DNA of 64,000 bases from Monarcha castaneiventris obscurior (taxonomy: Eukaryota > Chordata > Aves > Passeriformes > Monarchidae), in contig JAMPIT010000476.1 of assembly GCA_026261815.1 (NCBI GenBank), positions 3,685,501-3,749,500 of the forward strand, written 5' to 3'. Made by a program: the position numbers and the translations under genes. The notes under the pieces were generated by a model. The model was not told the DNA's origin, did not search any database, and was given only the letters and a program-made list of their open reading frames with translations. Shown here in pieces: positions 39,301-48,005 of the stretch (its first letter is position 1; each line of letters opens with the position of its first letter).

Positions 39301-41219
39301 CATGTTGTCAAGGGTGCTCAAGTGGGCTGGAATATCTCTGGAATTAACAATCTGGGCAATTGACCTTTGCAGTTGGTATCAAGTTTGTACTGCAAATAAG
39401 ATGAGAGATTTAAAAATAACCATGGTTGTTGGGTTGTACAGAGTGGAATAGTTTCTTTTTGAAGAAGAAAAACACCTTTCTGCTCTCTCACTCTACCAAA
39501 TTATGAAGTAGGGATAGGTGCTTGTGGAAGAAAGTCAAAAGTCCCTTTTTCCCTCCTCAGATACTCTGGTCTATACTAACTGTGTAATAAAAGTTGGTGA
39601 AATTGCTCTGACAGTCTTCTCTGCTAGCAACGAGCCATCCAAAAGTAAATAAAAATCCTAGCTATCCATGCTATGAAATATGATTTTAGTCAGAAATTTC
39701 ATATGGGTGTTTGGCTAAATCATAGCAGAATTGTGAAACTGAAAGGGGAGCAAAGGAAGATTGGGCCCATAATAATTTAAGGGATTTATAGTCAAAAGAA
39801 TAACATTACTCGAATGCAGTGTCTATTTAGAGGATAGCTGATATTTCATAGTTCTTTTATCTTCTGTGAACTTGAAGTTATGCAAACAGAGACATTTGGT
39901 CCACATTAACTGTGTCAGAGCAAACATAAGGATGCACCTTGTGTGGGAGGCACAGTTGTTATTCCTACTTCACAGCAATTAGATCTATTCCTAATGATCC
40001 TGGAAAATTAATTCATGTAAGAATGCCAACTAGAGACTGGTTTACATTGTTCCAGGAGCAGTCAGGCTTTACAGCCAGACTCTCTCAGGAGCACATAACA
40101 ATAATACTGCAAGACTGGGGTCTTTTCTTCTGCATTTATTAGCCTTGAAAGGAAGATGTAATTTGCAGTGGCTCCCAGCTACTACAGTAGGTGATGGTGG
40201 AAGCTGGCACTTTTCTATGCTCCTTCCAGCTGCTTTGCTTCTAACACAGATTTTTATTCTCCCCTGGAGATCCCAAAGTCCCCAAAGGGTGGCAGTAAGA
40301 ACCTGGTCTGCTCTCTCTGAGAGGTGACATCTCTGAATTTATAGCTTCTCCCTTTGGTACAGAGCAGAGTGGGGCTCACAAAGCTCATGTTATTTTGAAA
40401 AAATGGAAAATTTGCAAGGCTGAGATAAAATCTTGTATTGCCACCCATGTGATATCAGTGTCTCATGATGGGAACTCATTAAAACCAAGGCATTCTTTGA
40501 CTTATTTTCCCTATAAGCTCTAATGTCACAAGGTCTCAAACACTTGAGTTTGGGGAGTGCTCTTGTTCATAGTTACGTATTTCAAGCATAATCACAACTT
40601 TTTTCCATTTTACTTTAGTTCTCATCACTACCCACTGTGGTATAGGCTACTCATTACATTTTAGAGTAAACTTAATGCAACATTGGCAGTGAAATGAAAT
40701 GACCTTTGATGCTAGTGTTGGTATTGTATCACATTCTGAGTCCTGCCAGGATTAGTGGGGTAATGCCAATATCTCAGTGTGACTCCTGGGGAGTCTCTCT
40801 GGTTGCTGCCTCTCTACATAAGCAAACATGGGTGGTCCATGTGCTCAACTCATCTTTAGTGTCCAAGGGGATTGAACTGTGGGGTCATTGGCTCAGTATT
40901 TTCTGGATTTGAGATTTGACTTGGATGCTGGTAGCTGGGGCAGCACAAAAATATGAAGGAAATTTAGACTTGCTCCCTGTTATTTATGTATTTGTTTTCT
41001 TTTTTGGGAGTTGTGAGTATGGGTCTAGGTAAGTCAGTATCACCTACTCCAGGTAACTCAGATTATGGTTGTGTAAAATGGGAAAAAAGAGAGAGAAGTG
41101 GTGGAGGTGAGATTAGTATTTAAATATGGAAATGAGAGGTAATAGCACTGTGAGACTGAAGGGAATTTTTTGTTTCAATATTTCAGTAATTACAACAGAA
41201 AAATCACTTCAAATTTGAT
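33400..41219. other. Intergenic spacer between RGS1 and RGS13
   Basis: No coding exon was recognised. The longest plus-strand opening (33857-34324, 155 codons) resembles no known protein. Apart from a short poly-A tract near 37622 and ordinary AT-rich sequence, I see no structure here. RGS13 5' non-coding exons could lie in this interval. Confidence 0.65.
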
Positions 41220-41897
41220 GTAAATAAGATATAAAACTTTATTTTTAACTATATTTTAATGAAGATTTACTTATTTTTTCAATAAATTAAACAGCAAAGA
41301 TGCTACATACCTGCCTGATTAATATAAATGTAACAAAAATACAGCTTGTATAATACTTATATAATTTAAATCATAACAATTTTAAGACGTCAATTTAGGA
41401 TATATTTACATAGCACAACAGCATTGTGGAGCTCACACTCACACTTATTAACACTTCACAGATTTTTGAAAGAGACGCCAGTCTTGGCATTTTCTTGCTA
41501 TGCCCAAAATTGTCAGTCATCCTAGTTTTTCTTCTGAACTTGAGAATCTTTTCCCAATACTCAGCTTGCAAGTCTTCTCTTCCTAACAATCAGCAGTTCC
41601 CTGGGATCTAATTCACAGTTCAGTGTTCATGGTGCAGTTCAAACACCAGTTTCCATATCCTGCCTTGACTCCATGGCGTGTGGGAGGAGGGGACTTTCTC
41701 CCTGTGCTGCTCTCACCCCTGTGTCAGCCTCACCAGCTTTTATCCTGCGTTCTCTTGGCTGTGGAGCTGCTTGCATCTCCCTCGTACTCCTCCTCCCAAG
41801 ACAGGGATATTCCTTGGCAAGATCCACCCACTGTGGAGGATCTCTTCTCAGGGTATTTGGCACAGAGTCTACTTGGCTCTTCACTGCCACAAACACT
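41220..41897 (-). other. RGS1: RGS1 3' untranslated region (inferred extent)
   Basis: This AU-rich tract follows the stop codon and runs to a consensus poly(A) signal. Four ATTTA pentamers are visible on the minus strand at 41367-41371, 41325-41329, 41284-41288 and 41221-41225, clustered near the 3' end. Such elements are known mRNA-destabilising signals and fit an inducible transcript. The exact cleavage site is inferred. Confidence 0.65.
41238..41243 (-). terminator. RGS1: AATAAA poly(A) signal for RGS1
   Basis: A perfect AATAAA on the minus strand sits about 655 nt after the RGS1 stop, with a T/G-rich stretch downstream. It is the only distal consensus hexamer I found in the presumed 3'UTR. 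A second AATAAA overlaps the stop codon. Confidence 0.65.
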
Positions 41898-42083
41898 TTA
41901 TTTTGAAGGGTTGGTTTGCAGCTGGTTCAAAAGGTTCAGATAGGATTTGGACTTTAAAAATCTGGGATATGAATCCCTTTCCATAAGTACATACACTGTT
42001 TTCTGGGCTTCATCAAAACTTGAGTGAGTTGGGTCTTGAGCCTTTTTGGCTGTTGCTTCCCTCATCTGATAGTCAATATTGAT
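41898..42083 (-). CDS. RGS1: RGS1 coding exon 5, C-terminal half of RGS domain
   Basis: The exon is 186 nt including the TAA stop (41900-41898). The acceptor follows a long polypyrimidine tract (TTTTTTTCTTTTTCAG). It encodes [14 protein letters not shown], then [20 protein letters not shown] and a tail ending QTNPSK (human ends QANSLK). The stop codon overlaps an AATAAA hexamer at 41897-41902. Confidence 0.97.
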   Translation of the reverse strand: MNIDYQMREATAKKAQDPTHSSFDEAQKTVYVLMERDSYPRFLKSKSYLNLLNQLQTNPSK

Positions 42084-44757
42084 CTGAAAAAGAAAAAAAT
42101 AAATGCCGTTGAAAACGTGACTTGAAAATGTGACTTAAAAATATAGTGTCTCTCTATATCTATCACTTTGTCAACGCATGAACTTTGCAGCCTTAGAACT
42201 CTGTGATAATTCGATGTCAGAACTACAAAATGGGGGAAATTAAATGCCTGTATCCCAGTTGGGCACAGAAATTGCTGTTCACTATAGAAATGTAATTTGT
42301 TCTGGAGTCAGAATTAATACAGGTCAACAATGGACTACTTAAGAGGAACAACTTCCAGTTACTAAGAGAAATCCTTTGCTGAATGTCTTCAGTATAAATA
42401 TGATCAACATACAGAACTTTAAGTTTTCCAGAAGGTCCACATATTTTAAAAGACAAGAAATGTTCTGTGGTGCTTCCACTCATAAACACAAAGAATCTCC
42501 AAACTCCATCAGTAATTCAAACTGAGCTGACTCAGCAAGGAGCATCATGTGTTAAGCTGCTGAGGCCTTTGCTGAGCTCTGCTGGAGCCTCTCCCAGTAC
42601 TGGCCTGCATCCTGTGACTGTGAGATCTGATAATGTCTCACTGCAGACAGCAATGATGCAAGAAGGGTCCTGAAGGCATGGCTGTGTCTTCCTTTTATGC
42701 AACTGAGTGAGTGTGTGAGCATCCCAGTGAAGCCACAGCTCTCCCTTCTGCCACGGCACCAACTGACTTTGTACGTACCTGCTTAATGGCATCTGACTGA
42801 ACAAACTCCTCATAAATCCTCTCTGCTTTGCCATGTAAGTGATCAGACTTGGTTTTCTTGTAATCCTCACAAGCCAACCAGAACTCGATGTTTTCCTCGC
42901 TGAACTCTGACTTCAGGAACTCCCGAAACACACCTTGACCACCTAAAGCCAACACAAATACATCATCATTTAGTGTATGATATTTGTGACCAGGGAGGAG
43001 AAAATAAATAGCGGCAGCTGGATTAAAATCTGATGTAAAATCTTGGCAAAATACACTGTTCTTCCCTTCTTCAACACACTGCAGATATTCTAGTATTAAG
43101 GCTGGTGGGAGTGTTCCTAATTATGTTCAGTATTTTCAGATCTGGGTACCAAATTACAACAATGCATTCTAGCCCTTCCTAAATGGATTGTCTTAGGGTA
43201 TAAGTGGAGAGAAAATTCCAGATTAAACTGATGTATTATCCAAGGATCGAAGACTGATCAAAATGAGCTATTTGGGGGTTAACTGCTGTACTGAAAATGG
43301 GAAAAACACTCCCCAAAACCCAACTAGGAAGCCAAGCTGTAGCAGTGTCCATGTTACAGTAGAGCTGTAAAAAACTGAGGTGCAGCTGCCCATTGTCTGA
43401 CAGTGTTTATCCAATGCTACAGCTTTGCCTATTTGGTGAGATTAGATAAAATTTTGTCCTCAGAGTAAGAACAAAGTCATACTGAAGTAACGGACTTACT
43501 TTGGCTGGCCAAGAGCTTTTCCAAAGACTGTGACCACTGAATAACTTCCTCTGCAGAAAGCCTAAGGTGATGAGAAAAAGAAAAGACTTTAGGCAAGAAA
43601 CCATGGGGTTTGTTTTGTATGACTGAAGGAGACAAATTTTATAATTTATTATTCTATTCCAGGAATATGTGCCAGGTATTTTACTAAATTTATGGCTTTG
43701 TCATAATCTGAGATCCTGGAGACAGCCCACGTTGAGAAAAATAGTCAGAGATGAATTATGATGTTATGTTGAATTCTGTTCCCAGGAAAATAATCTTTAA
43801 CTATGATAAAATTATTTTGTACCTCTACCTCTGTTTCCATATTTTTGCAATAAGAATGGTAATACCCCTACTCTTCACTTAAGTGAGAAGCATTTTTTTC
43901 TCGTAAAATGTTAGAGAACAGGTACAATCTCCCTCTGATAAAAATGGATTTAACTGAATCTTCTCCCTCACTGTTTGATGCAAACATATCAAATCACTAA
44001 TTAAAAATCCTTAACTCCATGAATAGTTTCTAATTACTAATGTTCACCTTTCTTGCATTTTGGAAATTCTAGATCTTTTTACAGTATTTTTTGTTCTAGA
44101 AGTAGTTTAGAAATGAAGTAATTTAGTGTATAGTAATCTAGCTACAATTATATTTTATAACTTGGTGTATTTCAGTACTTACATAACGTTTCTAGAGTTG
44201 GAAGCCTTGATCCCAGATTCAATATGTGGCACCATGCACTTCAAATAACTTTTGAGATCCGCACCACTGAAACAATGAACAAACTTTTTTTTAAATCCAT
44301 TAGAATTGCAGCTGCATTTAAATTCTATTTAAATTTTCTTCAAACTTTCAAACAGAGACAGACAGCTCCATCCTATGACTGAAGTCTGGGAAGTTACATA
44401 TCCAAGTAAGTTTTTTTTTAAAGACTGAGGCCCCCACTGTATCCAAATTCTACTTCTGATTGCTTAAAACAATCAATTAATTAATTATAATGTCTCAACT
44501 CAAGCCTTTTTAAATGATGTTGCAGTCCTGGGCTTTGAGCAGGTTTTGTCCATTTAGCCTGAAACACAGTGCTAATCCTTAATCTCCCAGATTAGTGGAG
44601 TGTCATTTTCACTTCTAATACATTCAATTTTATATGAAGTTTTATATACTTACAACGCCTTTTGCTTCTTTTTATGGACTTTGCCTTCTGCAAGCTTGCA
44701 ATCTTCTTTTCCATTTAATTCAGTCATGTTGTTGTGGGAGAAGAAGAATCCTGGCAT
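41898..44757 (-). CDS. RGS1: RGS1, regulator of G-protein signalling 1 (five coding exons)
   Basis: Joined exons on the minus strand are 44757-44654, 44266-44183, 43561-43500, 42942-42779 and 42083-41898, giving 600 nt and 199 residues (human RGS1 from the equivalent Met is 196). All four introns are GT-AG and every junction keeps frame. The start reads MPGFFFS, matching human MPGMFFS. Residues 36-53 form the amphipathic membrane helix typical of R4 RGS proteins. The RGS domain runs from about residue 74 to 190 and includes [16 protein letters not shown] (98-113), INID (139-142) and [10 protein letters not shown] (174-183). E100/N101, N140 and D175-S176-R179 line up with the Galpha-contact residues known in RGS4. 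The family product accelerates GTP hydrolysis on Galpha-i/q at the plasma membrane and dampens chemokine receptor signalling in B and T cells. An ATG further upstream in the same frame (44904) lies 5' of the TATA element and was rejected as the start. Confidence 0.97.
42526..42537. promoter_or_regulatory. MARE/NF-E2-like palindrome in RGS1 intron 4
   Basis: The sequence GCTGACTCAGCA matches the 13-bp Maf recognition element TGCTGA(C/G)TCAGCA at all but the first base and contains an AP-1 core (TGACTCA). It lies inside RGS1 intron 4. Bach, Nrf or Maf binding is inference from the motif alone. Confidence 0.4.
42779..42942 (-). CDS. RGS1: RGS1 coding exon 4, core of RGS domain
   Basis: The exon is 164 nt, acceptor GGCTTTAG, donor GTACGT (42778-42773). 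It completes Ser84 and encodes residues through Gln138. It carries the RGS hallmark [16 protein letters not shown] and then a segment ending SDAIKQ. Intron 4 (42084-42778) carries a Maf-recognition-like element at 42526-42537. Confidence 0.97.
43500..43561 (-). CDS. RGS1: RGS1 coding exon 3 (62 nt)
   Basis: The exon has the 62-nt length usual in R4 RGS genes. Acceptor is CCTTAG (43567-43562), donor GTAAGT (43499-43494). It encodes [20 protein letters not shown], the start of the RGS fold, matching human [20 protein letters not shown]. Intron 3 (42943-43499) shows nothing recognisable. Confidence 0.96.
44183..44266 (-). CDS. RGS1: RGS1 coding exon 2, amphipathic helix
   Basis: The exon is 84 nt, with acceptor ...TTTCAG at 44272-44267 and donor GTAAGT at 44182-44177. 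It completes Phe35 and encodes [19 protein letters not shown], the counterpart of human GMDMKAYLRSMIPHLESGM. Cys45 replaces the human Ser. The exon ends with AT, the first two bases of Met63. Intron 2 (43562-44182) shows no recognised feature. Confidence 0.95.
44654..44757 (-). CDS. RGS1: RGS1 coding exon 1
   Basis: The exon is 104 nt: 34 codons plus two bases (TT) of residue 35. The donor is a perfect GTAAGT (44653-44648). It encodes a basic, Lys-rich N-terminus ending KKKQKA. Cys20 is a possible lipidation site (inference). Intron 1 (44267-44653) is 387 nt and holds nothing recognisable beyond T-rich tracts. Confidence 0.95.
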
Positions 44758-44836
44758 TTTACTTGCGTTTAATGTGAGGCACTTCTCCACGATAATCCTC
44801 CAAGCCCCGACTGACAGCTCCCTGCCTCTGCTGCCG

Positions 44837-44846
44837 CCTTTTATTG
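44837..44846 (-). promoter_or_regulatory. RGS1: TATA-box variant of the RGS1 promoter
   Basis: On the minus strand CAATAAAAGG lies 80-90 bp before the RGS1 start codon. It would place the transcription start near 44815 and give a 5'UTR of roughly 58 nt. This also argues that the in-frame ATG at 44904 is not transcribed from this promoter. Confidence 0.55.
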
Positions 44847-44911
44847 ACGCAGGCAGCCCTGCTAGCTGGTGTGAGCAGAGCTGTTTATCATCTGTCTTCA
44901 TCACACCCTCT

Positions 44912-44921
44912 GGAAGTTCCC
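44912..44921 (-). promoter_or_regulatory. RGS1: Consensus NF-kappaB site upstream of RGS1
   Basis: On the minus strand GGGAACTTCC fits GGGRNYYYCC at every position. It lies about 66 bp upstream of the TATA variant. RGS1 is known as an activation-induced lymphocyte gene, so a functional kappaB element is plausible but is inferred here. Confidence 0.5.
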
Positions 44922-44935
44922 CTTTCAGTGCGCAG

Positions 44936-44943
44936 TGACGTGA
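44936..44943. promoter_or_regulatory. RGS1: CRE-like site upstream of RGS1
   Basis: TGACGTGA differs from the full CRE palindrome TGACGTCA at one position. It lies 14 bp beyond the kappaB site and directly abuts a 21-bp inverted repeat. Confidence 0.4.
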
Positions 44944-44964
44944 GTTTTCTTTGAGAAAGAAAAC
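44944..44964. repeat. 21-bp inverted repeat in the RGS1 upstream region
   Basis: Arms GTTTTCTTT (44944-44952) and AAAGAAAAC (44956-44964) are perfect inverted copies around a 3-bp centre. It adjoins the CRE-like site. The paired TTTC/GAAA half-sites resemble targets of dimeric factors such as IRF or STAT proteins, but the spacing fits no consensus exactly. Confidence 0.55.
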
Positions 44965-45862
44965 AGACAGCAGTGTCTCGTCGTTGAGGTTAAACCAGAT
45001 GAGGCTGGATTACTTTGGGGGTGTTATGTGTGGCCGTGTATGTCATTTACCAAAAAAAATAAAATCCCCTCTAGAACTTGGAATTCTTGTCCCCTTTTGG
45101 CCTTGATACTTGCAATTCAGAAGTATTTTTTGGTTTGATGAACAGAGCTGCAAATACTGCAATTTTTTTTTGACAAAATTCACTTGTTGCATGCCTGTGT
45201 CCCGCAATTTCTTGCTTTTCAGTTGGTTAGGTGGGCTCAGCTGAATACAAGGAAAAGGTACTTTAAGATACCCCAGTACTAAAGTTGCATATGGAACAAG
45301 CTATTTGCAAGTCCCCTGTTGCTCTTCAAAGTAGATCATTACGTTAGACAGGTTTGTTTAGATATATGCTGTGAAAATGCTTAGAAGTGGTTTTTTCAGG
45401 AAGGGGTCTTACAGCATCAAGAACTTATTTAATTTGGTTTAATATTTCCAAGTCAGGCTATTTGGAAGCACAGTGACATATTTCAGGAATACCTCCCCAA
45501 TTTTAAGTGGCTTGGCATGTACAAATGTTGATTAGGTTAGAGCTGTTGTTGTAAACACAATGTAAATATTGCAGCCCATTTGAGGAGATGGAGTTGTTTG
45601 TACAGACTTGAGTTCCACTGCAAAGAGGAAACCATGGATATAAAACAAGATGAAGAATTAAGTGTAGCTCTGTTTATCTGTCCATGATGGTGATTTAGAT
45701 GTTGAAATACTTGGTCTGGCCCCTGAGCATCCCAATTTCTGCCTTTTTGCTTGGGTTTGGTTTTTTTTTTCCTGTGATGTTTCATAGATTTTCTTCTTTT
45801 TTTTTACTGAATAACGTGTGCAACTTTGATTACTTATAAATAGCTGGTGAATGATGTGTACA

Positions 45863-45905
45863 GGGTGATGGTGGTGTGGCATGGTGATGGCATGTGATGG
45901 TGATA
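45863..45905. repeat. GTGATGG-rich degenerate minisatellite
   Basis: Four or more loosely repeated GGTGATGG / GGCATG units occur in about 43 bp, about 1 kb upstream of the RGS1 promoter. Confidence 0.65.
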
Positions 45906-45939
45906 ACTGCTGACACACGCCCAGCTTCCTAGGCAGCTG

Positions 45940-46370
45940 TGATGCAGAGGGGACTGGGATCCCGAGAGGCGCCTGCAGACAGATGTGCAAGGACAGACCG
46001 TCAGCGCCGGGGTGGTTTTAACCACAGCAGGCTGCCGCGGTGCCAGCAGTGACACAAATGCGTCTGCATGGGCTGTGCTGCAGGAAATATTTATCTCCAC
46101 GCTATCAGGTGAACACTGACCTTTGCGCGGGGGCAGAGGTATTTACTGACTGCTCTTATCCCCCTGAACGAGGCGAAAAGGAAGGAAGGGATGTTATCAG
46201 TGCTGGATTTGTTTTCGTATCTAACGCGCAGGGTTTTGACATTCCGCCCCCCTCAGCGTCTCATTGTGTTCCCTCAGTTAGGAGCTGTCCTCGGTGGGAG
46301 GTTCCTTTGCTGGGCAGGTCAGAGAGATGGTGCACCCAAACCCCGCTCAGAGGAGGGCACCAAAAGGGTA
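45940..46370. promoter_or_regulatory. CpG-rich patch upstream of RGS1
   Basis: By eye about twenty CpG dinucleotides fall in some 430 bp, in a window where CpG is otherwise rare. It includes CGAGAGGCGCC, AGCGCCGG, GCCGCGG and TTTGCGCGGG. It lies 1.1-1.5 kb upstream of the RGS1 start site. No open frame here looks like a conserved protein. Promoter or enhancer function is inferred from composition only. Confidence 0.4.
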
Positions 46371-46800
46371 AAAAACAACAGGGAAAATAATTTCCTATCT
46401 CATCTCCCAGAACTCTGTAGCCTTAGGCTAAAAGTGGGGCAATGTCCTGAACTTATATCAGCTGGTAATTAGAAGTAATCCACCAGTGAAGTTCTGTGAA
46501 TGTGAAGGACAGTGTTGATCCCTTGAAGAATAGGAGTTCGCTTTTTTGTACCCATTATCAATGCAGGGCTGTTGACAGTTCATTTGCAAGATGAGGAATG
46601 TCTGTTCCCCATTTAAAATGAAATTACTGTCTTTACCTTTGGGATTTGTTAAACATACCCATGCACATAATAGGTGTTGAGTCAGTCCTTCCTCTAGAAA
46701 GGAATTCTCATGCCTCACCTTCTTGCAATAAATATTCTCTTGAGTAAAGCAAAAATAGCATTCTTGTCATTTACATCAGGGTAATGCTGCTGTCCTACAG

Positions 46801-46877
46801 CATTTGAATTTCTTTCTGTGTCACACAACACTTGAATTGCTTTCTGGTCACACTATTTTAATTGCTTTCCAGGTGCA
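46801..46877. repeat. Degenerate tandem repeat, about three 25-28-bp units
   Basis: Units share the pattern TTGAATTGCTTTCTGGTCAC: starts near 46801, 46829 and 46854, each diverged from the others by several changes. Confidence 0.7.
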
Positions 46878-47935
46878 TTGTTTGGTGGAGGATATCAGTG
46901 GTGTTAGTATGGGATAACTTGTAGGTAACTTGTACTGCTTGCAGAAATACCATACCACTGGACTCTAGGGATGGTGGTAACCTTTGCTTTTGGAATCCTG
47001 GCGCTACTGAACTTGAATAAAGAGTGAAGCAGGAACAGGTGGAATACTACACTGTGAATGAGGAAAAAGTTGTGGTTACCAAGCAGACCGCCTGGAATCA
47101 GCTGTTGTTCTTATGTTCTGCTGTTCTCATATCCTGAATTCATAGTGCTCTTAACACCCTGGGGAGTCCTCCCCAGTATTCCACATCACCAAACCCCAAT
47201 CTCTGCATTACTACTGGTGCTCTTTATCCCTAGGCTAAAAAAGGAATCAGTTCTGCCTCTCTGGTTCACCCTAAGTCAGGTCTATTTGTCAACTGGTGTA
47301 AAGATCCGTGTAAGACTGGGAGTTGTGAGTGTCTGAGTTGGAGAAGGGATGAACCGTGGATACCTAGGAAGAAGTCTGGCAAGTAAACTTCTAGCTTAGG
47401 GCCATAAGAGGATATTGGTGATTTACATTGTCTTTACACTTCCTGTTCTCCTGTAAGCACTACTCAAACTCTGCAAAACTAAAGCCTACTGCATTCAGTG
47501 ACAGACACATCAACGTGGGACTACGATTATTAATCACTTTTTTCCTCCTCTATGGAAAAATCCTTTCTTCTTCTGAGTAACTCTGATCTTCAGGGCATCC
47601 TTTTTTTTCTTGATGAAATATTTCACTGATTCTGATTCACTCTTTCTATGTAAGCCTACTCATCTTTAAGGTTTTACTTGTTGAGCCCAGTGCAAGTTTC
47701 CCACTCTCAAGATTGGGGAAAACTGTGTACGAGAGTTAGGCACGCGTACAACTGAAGTGAGAGGGAAAAGAGGAACTGTAAGATTCATACGGCCGACAAG
47801 AATTTTTTTATTGCTTGAGCAACGTTCTGCTTCTGCAGACCACAGAAAACCGGGGAGACACCTGCATGGAATTTCCTGAGTTAAAAATTCTTTGCTAACT
47901 ATGACTTTGGTTATTGGAAGGGATTCTGCTTTGTG

Positions 47936-48005
47936 AAAGAGTTGGACTAGGTCCCACAGATGGACTAGATGTTGGTTCCCTACAGTTTTCATTATTCTGT
48001 TGCCC
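47936..48005 (+). mobile_element. Possible degraded CR1 3' end
   Basis: GTTGGACTAG followed by GGTCCC and a later ATTCTGTTG recall the CR1 3' terminus, but the match is short and interrupted. Confidence 0.25.

Noticed and set aside
44758..44904. Upstream in-frame extension of RGS1 starting MMKTDD
   Set aside because: Its ATG lies upstream of the TATA variant at 44837-44846 and the extra residues do not match the known longer N-terminus of RGS1. It is most likely promoter sequence that happens to be open.
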